The position numbers and the translations under genes are program-made. The notes under the pieces are model-generated. The model ran no database searches. It was not told the DNA's origin and was given only the letters and a program-made list of their open reading frames with translations. From Terriglobia bacterium (lineage in GTDB: Bacteria > Acidobacteriota > Terriglobia > UBA7540), in contig JASHOS010000224.1 in the NCBI GenBank assembly GCA_030040995.1, forward strand, positions 1 to 36,716: 36,716 bases of DNA. Reading direction: 5' to 3'. This document shows positions 32,482 to 36,716 of the stretch, one piece after another (position 1 is the first letter of the stretch; the number at the start of each line of letters is the position of its first letter).

Positions 32482-32752
32482 CCTAGTGTTGCGTTACAAA
32501 ATGGCTTGATCTATTCTGGTCGCCTGCCGCAGGAGATGAGGTGCGGCTGGCGTGTCTTGTATCAGAGTACGGCTTCAGCCGTGCCCTGCTCCGAAAAGTT
32601 CGTCTGGGACCCCCTCACCCGGCGCTGCGCGCCGCCCTCTCCCCAAGGGGGAGAGGGCAGAGGTTCTTTTCATAGCTTTGCGGGTGCCGCACAGCGGCAT
32701 GACGACTGATACGAGGCGAACAGTAAGAAAGCCTTTGTAACGCAACACTAGG
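32482..32752. mobile_element. MITE-like element with 19 bp terminal inverted repeats, IS630-type ends
   Basis: CCTAGTGTTGCGTTACAAA at 32482-32500 is exactly complementary to 32734-32752. If the TA dinucleotides at 32484 and 32749 are the duplicated target, the element itself is 263 bp (32486-32748) with 15 bp ends, as expected of IS630/Tc1-type insertion at TA. It encodes no transposase and would need one in trans. A second repeat is nested inside. No gene was found elsewhere in 32459-32877. Confidence 0.7.
32559..32712 (+). repeat. Palindromic repeat nested in the MITE-like element
   Basis: Ends are GTATCAG and CTGATAC. The interior carries the GGCTTCAGCC hairpin seen in related form at 22807, then the GGGACCCCCTCACCC module shared with 8140-8338 and 1663-1761, ending in GCCGCACAGCGGCATGAC. 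It therefore joins two repeat modules seen separately elsewhere in the window. Confidence 0.65.
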
Positions 32753-32877
32753 CGGCGTGATTTCCCCTCCTCGTTGATCATCTGATTTGTAACTTGCGCG
32801 ACAAGCCATGAATCTGCCATTTTAGTTACGGCGGAGCTTAAGAAGTAGACCGCCCCGGGCGTATATGCCATAGAGCC

Positions 32878-34041
32878 ATGATGGACACGGGATTGAAAGA
32901 GCTGACGGAAATAGACGAGGCAACGCTGTACTGGCTGGCGCTTAGCCACGTGGAAGGGTTGGGCACACGCGGAGCCCTTAACCTGGTCAAGCACTTCGAA
33001 TCGCCTCAGGCTCTCTATTCAGCTTCCTTGACGGAGCTTGAGAGTTGCGGGTTACCGAACCGGACCGCAAGGGCGATCCATGCTCAAGAAGGGCTGGCCG
33101 AAGCTGAGAAAGAAATGGCGCGCGCCGGCAAGCTGGAATGCCGGGTGCTCTCGCTCTCGTCAAAGACGTATCCTCCTCTACTCAAGCAAATTTCCGATCC
33201 TCCACTGATCATTTACGTGAAAGGCGACCTGAACATTCTCTCCAGTCACTCCGTTGCGATGGTCGGGGCGCGCCGGCCGTCCGCCTACGGCAGCTCGGTG
33301 GCGCACCGGCTCTCTGGTGATTTGGCTCGAAGGCAACTGGCAATCGTTAGCGGAATGGCTCGGGGCATCGACTCGGCGTCGCACCGCGGAGCACTTGAAG
33401 CGGGGGGCAAAACAGTAGCCGTTCTCGGGTCGGGCATCGACGTGATTTATCCGCGCGAGAACGCAAGGCTGGCCGGAAACATCGCCGAAAATGGCGCTGT
33501 GATTTCGGAGTTTCCCATTGGCACGCATCCCGCGCCAGAGAATTTTCCCATTCGTAACCGCATCATTAGCGGCCTCTCTCTCGGCGTGGTGATCGTGGAA
33601 GCTGCGGAATATAGCGGCTCTCTGATTACGGCGCGCCTGGCGCTCGAGCAGAACCGGGAAGTTTTCGCCGTGCCGGGCAATATCACTTCTCCTCAGAGCT
33701 TCGGTCCGAACCTTCTGATTAAACAAGGCGCCAAGCTCGTTGACGATTGGCTGGACGTTGTGGAGGAATTTCCCGCGCACATCCGGATGCAACTCCTGCC
33801 GCCAGAACGCGCATCGGAACATTCTGTGCAGGCGGCTCCTGCAGCGCCAGCCGCGCTATCGCTCAACGGAGACCAGAAAAGCGTATACGAAGTTCTTCGC
33901 GTGGATGAGGCTCTTTTTGTCGATGCCATCTGTGGCAGGGTGTCGCTCCCGCAACCCCGCGTGCTTTCCGCGCTCCTGGGCCTGGAAATGAGCGGTTTGG
34001 TACGGCAACTGCCAGGAATGAATTTTCTCCGTAAGTTGTAA
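32878..34041 (+). CDS. dprA: DNA-processing protein A (DprA/Smf)
   Basis: DprA loads RecA on incoming single-stranded DNA during natural transformation. The 387-residue protein has an N-terminal helical region (HVEGLGTRGALNLVKHF), a Rossmann-like core with VAMVGARRPSAYG, SGMARGIDSASHRGAL, GSGIDVIYPREN, FPIRNRIISGLS and VFAVPGNITSPQSFGPN, and a C-terminal winged-helix-like segment (about 325-387). Length and order are typical. Two adjacent ATG codons could start it. It is followed after ten bases by topA, a pairing common in bacteria. Confidence 0.95.
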   Translation: MMDTGLKELTEIDEATLYWLALSHVEGLGTRGALNLVKHFESPQALYSASLTELESCGLPNRTARAIHAQEGLAEAEKEMARAGKLECRVLSLSSKTYPPLLKQISDPPLIIYVKGDLNILSSHSVAMVGARRPSAYGSSVAHRLSGDLARRQLAIVSGMARGIDSASHRGALEAGGKTVAVLGSGIDVIYPRENARLAGNIAENGAVISEFPIGTHPAPENFPIRNRIISGLSLGVVIVEAAEYSGSLITARLALEQNREVFAVPGNITSPQSFGPNLLIKQGAKLVDDWLDVVEEFPAHIRMQLLPPERASEHSVQAAPAAPAALSLNGDQKSVYEVLRVDEALFVDAICGRVSLPQPRVLSALLGLEMSGLVRQLPGMNFLRKL

Positions 34042-34051
34042 TTGTAAAGTT

Positions 34052-36463
34052 ATGGCTAACACTCTCGTTATCGTCGAATCGCCCGCGAAGGCGAAGACTA
34101 TTAACAAATACCTGGGCTCCGGCTACACCGTGAAGGCTTCGATGGGCCACGTGTTGGATCTGCCCAAGAAGGATTTGGGCGTAGACATCAACGATGGATT
34201 CAAGCCCACCTACATCACCATACCCGGCAAGAAGGACGTCATTCAGCAATTGAAGGCCGCCGCGAAGAACGCCCAGGCGGTTTACCTGGCCGCCGACCCG
34301 GACCGCGAGGGAGAGGCGATCTGCGCTCATCTGCGCGAGTTGCTCGGGTCCAAGAAGAAGAAAGTCTATCGCGTTCTTTTTAACGAAATCACGCGGGACG
34401 CCATTCGCGAGGCTTTCAAACATCCCGGAGAAATCGACTCGCGCCTTGTAGACGCTCAGCAAGCGCGCCGGATTTTGGACCGGCTCGTGGGATACCAAGT
34501 GAGTCCCTTGCTGTGGGAAAAGGTGAAACGGGGTATTTCCGCCGGGCGCGTTCAGACAGTTGCGCTGCGGCTGATTGTCGAGCGCGAGCGCGAGATCCGC
34601 GCTTTTCAGAAGAAGGAATACTGGACCATCACGGCACGCCTGGAGGGGAGGAACCCGCCGGCATTTGAAGCCCGGCTGGTCAAAATCAAAGGAAACGACC
34701 CCGAAATCCCGGACCAGGCGGCTGCCGAAGGACATGTGAAATCTGCGACCGCGGCAGGCTTTACCGTGCAGTCGGTGGGTACGAAGGAAAAACGCAAATT
34801 TCCGGTGCCGCCGTTCATCACCAGTAAACTCCAGCAAGAGGCCGTTCGCAAGCTCCACTTCTCGGCAAAGAAAGCGATGATGGTGGCGCAGCGGCTCTAT
34901 GAAGGAGTGGACCTGGGAGAAGAAGGTTCCATCGGACTCATCACCTACATGCGCACCGATTCCACGCGGGTTGCCGAAGGCGCTTTGGCCAGTGTGCGGG
35001 AATACATTCTCGGTCAATTCGGCAGGGAATATCTGCCGGCTGAAGCCATCCATTATAAAAGCAAAAAGGGTGCTCAGGACGCCCACGAAGCGATTCGCCC
35101 TACCGAAGTGGCAAGGACGCCCGATTCCCTCCAGCCGTTTCTCTCAGCGGATGAGCTCAAGCTCTATAAGCTGATTTGGCAGCGATTTGTAGCTTCGCAG
35201 ATGAATCCCGCTGTCTATGACCAGACGACCATCGAGGTGATCTCCGGAGATTACCTCTTCCGGGCCACAGGCTCGGTTGAGAAGTTCCGGGGCTTCCGGG
35301 CCGTCTATATTGAAGGCCAGGATGACAAGGCAGACGACGAAGAAAATGAAGAACTCAAGCACCGGCTTCCTGCCGTCGAGGAGGGCGAGAGGCTTAAGCT
35401 TCGAAAGATCACACCCGAGCAGCATTTTACGGAGCCTCCCCCGCGCTACAACGAGGCGACGCTTGTGAAAACGCTTGAAGAGAGAGGCATCGGCCGCCCT
35501 TCTACGTATGCCACCATCCTTTCCGTCATTCAAAACCGGGAATATGTCGAGAAAGTTCAGGGGCGTTTCTTTCCCAGCGAGCTCGGAATGGTCACCAGTG
35601 ACCTGTTGGTGAAAAGCTTCACTGAGATTTTTGACTTGGCCTACACCGCTCGCATGGAAGAAGAGTTGGACGAAGTGGAAGAGGGCAAGCTCGGCTGGAT
35701 TGAGGCGCTCGAGGAATTCTATAAAAAGTTCAAAAAAGAATTGCGCTCCGCTGAATGCAACATGGCGGACGTGAAGGGCGAAGGCATTCCGACCGATGTC
35801 CAGTGCGAGAAATGTGGCAAGCCGATGGTCATCCGGCTTGGCCGCAACGGTCAATTTCTGGCGTGTACGGGTTATCCCGATTGCGACGGCACAAGAGATC
35901 TGACGCCCGAGCTCGCGGCCCAGTACGGTGCTTCTGCAGCCCCTGAGGTGCCCGAACAGCCGTGCGAAAAATGCGGCAAGCCAATGGTCGTCAAACGGGG
36001 ACGGTTCGGATATTTCCTGGCCTGTTCCGGATATCCGGAATGCCGGAACACGAAAAAGATTGTGATGGGCGATGGCAAGGTGACGACCGTCGAGGATGTG
36101 CTCCTGGATGAGAAGTGCCCCGAATGCGGCGCACAGCTTGTGGTCAAGCATGGCCGGTACGGCCCCTTCACAGCGTGCAGCAACTATCCGCAGTGCAAAT
36201 TTGTGAAACGCCAGACCTTGGGCATTGCCTGCCCGGAAAAAGGTTGCGCGGGCGAGCTCGTGGCACGCCGCACCCGGCGCGGAAAAACCTTCTACGGTTG
36301 CAGTAAGTATCCGGAATGCAAGTTTACGGCCTGGGATAAGCCTATCGCTGAGCCTTGCCCCGGTTGTGGATTCCCCATTCTGCTGGAAAAGACCTCGAAG
36401 AAGTCCGGCCCCGTCCGCTACTGTCCGAACGAAGCCTGCAAATACGAACACGCCGTGGCGTGA
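34052..36463 (+). CDS. topA: DNA topoisomerase I (type IA)
   Basis: TopA relaxes negative supercoils by single-strand passage. The 803-residue enzyme has the TOPRIM domain (MANTLVIVESPAKAKT, acidic DPDREGE at 82-88), the QQARRILDRLVGYQVSPLLW region, catalytic Y299 in YMRTDSTR and the RGIGRPSTYA motif. The C-terminus carries a series of C4 zinc ribbons: three close copies of CxxCG...GYPxC type, a fourth starting CPEKGC and a fifth starting CPGCG. Five ribbons is on the high side for the family. It is likely co-transcribed with dprA and ends in a clear hairpin. Confidence 0.97.
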   Translation: MANTLVIVESPAKAKTINKYLGSGYTVKASMGHVLDLPKKDLGVDINDGFKPTYITIPGKKDVIQQLKAAAKNAQAVYLAADPDREGEAICAHLRELLGSKKKKVYRVLFNEITRDAIREAFKHPGEIDSRLVDAQQARRILDRLVGYQVSPLLWEKVKRGISAGRVQTVALRLIVEREREIRAFQKKEYWTITARLEGRNPPAFEARLVKIKGNDPEIPDQAAAEGHVKSATAAGFTVQSVGTKEKRKFPVPPFITSKLQQEAVRKLHFSAKKAMMVAQRLYEGVDLGEEGSIGLITYMRTDSTRVAEGALASVREYILGQFGREYLPAEAIHYKSKKGAQDAHEAIRPTEVARTPDSLQPFLSADELKLYKLIWQRFVASQMNPAVYDQTTIEVISGDYLFRATGSVEKFRGFRAVYIEGQDDKADDEENEELKHRLPAVEEGERLKLRKITPEQHFTEPPPRYNEATLVKTLEERGIGRPSTYATILSVIQNREYVEKVQGRFFPSELGMVTSDLLVKSFTEIFDLAYTARMEEELDEVEEGKLGWIEALEEFYKKFKKELRSAECNMADVKGEGIPTDVQCEKCGKPMVIRLGRNGQFLACTGYPDCDGTRDLTPELAAQYGASAAPEVPEQPCEKCGKPMVVKRGRFGYFLACSGYPECRNTKKIVMGDGKVTTVEDVLLDEKCPECGAQLVVKHGRYGPFTACSNYPQCKFVKRQTLGIACPEKGCAGELVARRTRRGKTFYGCSKYPECKFTAWDKPIAEPCPGCGFPILLEKTSKKSGPVRYCPNEACKYEHAVA

Positions 36464-36466
36464 GTT

Positions 36467-36506
36467 GGTAGCGCAGACCCGCTCTGTTTGCGGGTCTGCG
36501 GCTTTT
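36467..36506 (+). terminator. Intrinsic terminator after topA, GGTAGCGCAGA family
   Basis: CGCAGACCCGC (36472-36482) pairs perfectly with GCGGGTCTGCG (36490-36500) across a 7-base loop, followed by GCTTTT. It begins four bases after the topA stop. The same 40-base layout occurs at 26786. Confidence 0.8.
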
Positions 36507-36620
36507 CTCTAAAATTTCCGACGGATCTTCCCCCCTGCTAACTTGGCGATGTGCTTCCATCCGTAAGGGTTAAGGGATTTTTCCAAGCTCCTGTGTAGAC
36601 ATGTGATATGAATATTGTGC

Positions 36621-36650
36621 TTGACATGCGACGCGTTGTGTGGATATATA
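36621..36650 (+). promoter_or_regulatory. Promoter of the transposase gene
   Basis: A perfect TTGACA (36621-36626) is followed after 18 bases by TATATA (36645-36650). The start point would be at or just before the ATG at 36657, so the message would have almost no leader. Confidence 0.5.
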
Positions 36651-36656
36651 TGAGTC

Positions 36657-36716
36657 ATGTATGTGGCCACGATCCCCAACCGCAACTCCCCACCCGCCAT
36701 CCTCCTGCGCGAGACC
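36657..36716 (+). CDS. Transposase N-terminus, IS1634-like, cut by window end
   Basis: Twenty codons are visible, reading MYVATIPNRNSPPAILLRET. This start closely matches transposases I know as IS1634/IS4-related (pattern: PNRNSPPAxLLRES), which continue into a DDE domain of about 500 residues. The rest lies beyond the window. The left end of the insertion sequence should lie between the topA terminator and the promoter, probably near 36590, but it cannot be fixed without the other end. Confidence 0.65.
   Translation, partial: MYVATIPNRNSPPAILLRET

Noticed and set aside
33863-35086. Open frame of 407 codons on the minus strand
   Set aside because: Antisense to dprA and topA, with no domain recognised.
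35144-36451. Open frame of 435 codons on the minus strand
   Set aside because: Antisense to topA. The sense strand encodes the conserved topoisomerase and zinc ribbons.

Overview
The window looks like a piece of an Acidobacteriota (Terriglobia-like) chromosome. I infer this from four things: moderately GC-rich DNA; many short palindromic repeats between genes; a relic resembling the acidobacterial duplicated orphan permeases (ADOP/MacB type); and a secreted protein of a type I know mainly from acidobacteria. No rRNA, tRNA or CRISPR array was seen. The assignment is by family resemblance, not by search.

Layout. (1) 1-763: a gene-free edge and one copy (A) of a roughly 0.5 kb repeat. (2) 998-5629, minus strand: a four-gene run reading ligD-type DNA ligase, FAD oxidoreductase, then ATPase and permease of an osmoprotectant-type ABC importer. 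The first three genes are joined by ATGA overlaps, and a palindromic repeat sits before the permease. (3) 6214-9976, plus strand: a B12-binding radical SAM protein and a VKOR-DsbA-rhodanese fusion. (4) 10112-13085, minus strand: a parDE toxin-antitoxin pair, then a cellulose-synthase-like GT2 glycosyltransferase bracketed by two near-identical 83 bp inverted-repeat elements. (5) 13241-16914, plus strand: folK, a deoxynucleoside kinase, panB, and a panC whose protein continues into a uracil-DNA-glycosylase-like domain. (6) 17213-22751: aceE-aceF-lpdA, the complete pyruvate dehydrogenase complex. (7) 23070-26351: a Uma2-family nuclease, a degenerate receiver-domain protein overlapping a secreted protein, and a site-2 protease with CBS domains. 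(8) 26615-27210: copy B of the repeat from region 1, inverted and carrying an insertion with a terminator-like hairpin. (9) 27326-29951: an exported S10 serine carboxypeptidase and a GH54 arabinofuranosidase whose codon use looks different from the neighbours. (10) 29983-31416, minus strand: a five-repeat S1-domain RNA-binding protein. (11) 31417-32877: a permease relic, a small membrane protein and an IS630/MITE-like element. (12) 32878-36463: dprA and topA, then a terminator hairpin and the first codons of a transposase running off the window.

How the genes fit together. folK serves folate synthesis, and panB uses a folate one-carbon unit to make ketopantoate, which panC turns into pantothenate. 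Pantothenate leads to CoA, which the adjacent pyruvate dehydrogenase complex consumes. DNA metabolism recurs: the ligD-type ligase, a deoxynucleoside kinase, the glycosylase-like domain on PanC, dprA and topA.

The most unusual items are the PanC-UDG-like fusion, the VKOR-DsbA-rhodanese fusion lacking the usual rhodanese cysteine, and a pair of hairpins at 26786 and 36467 with compensatory stem changes.
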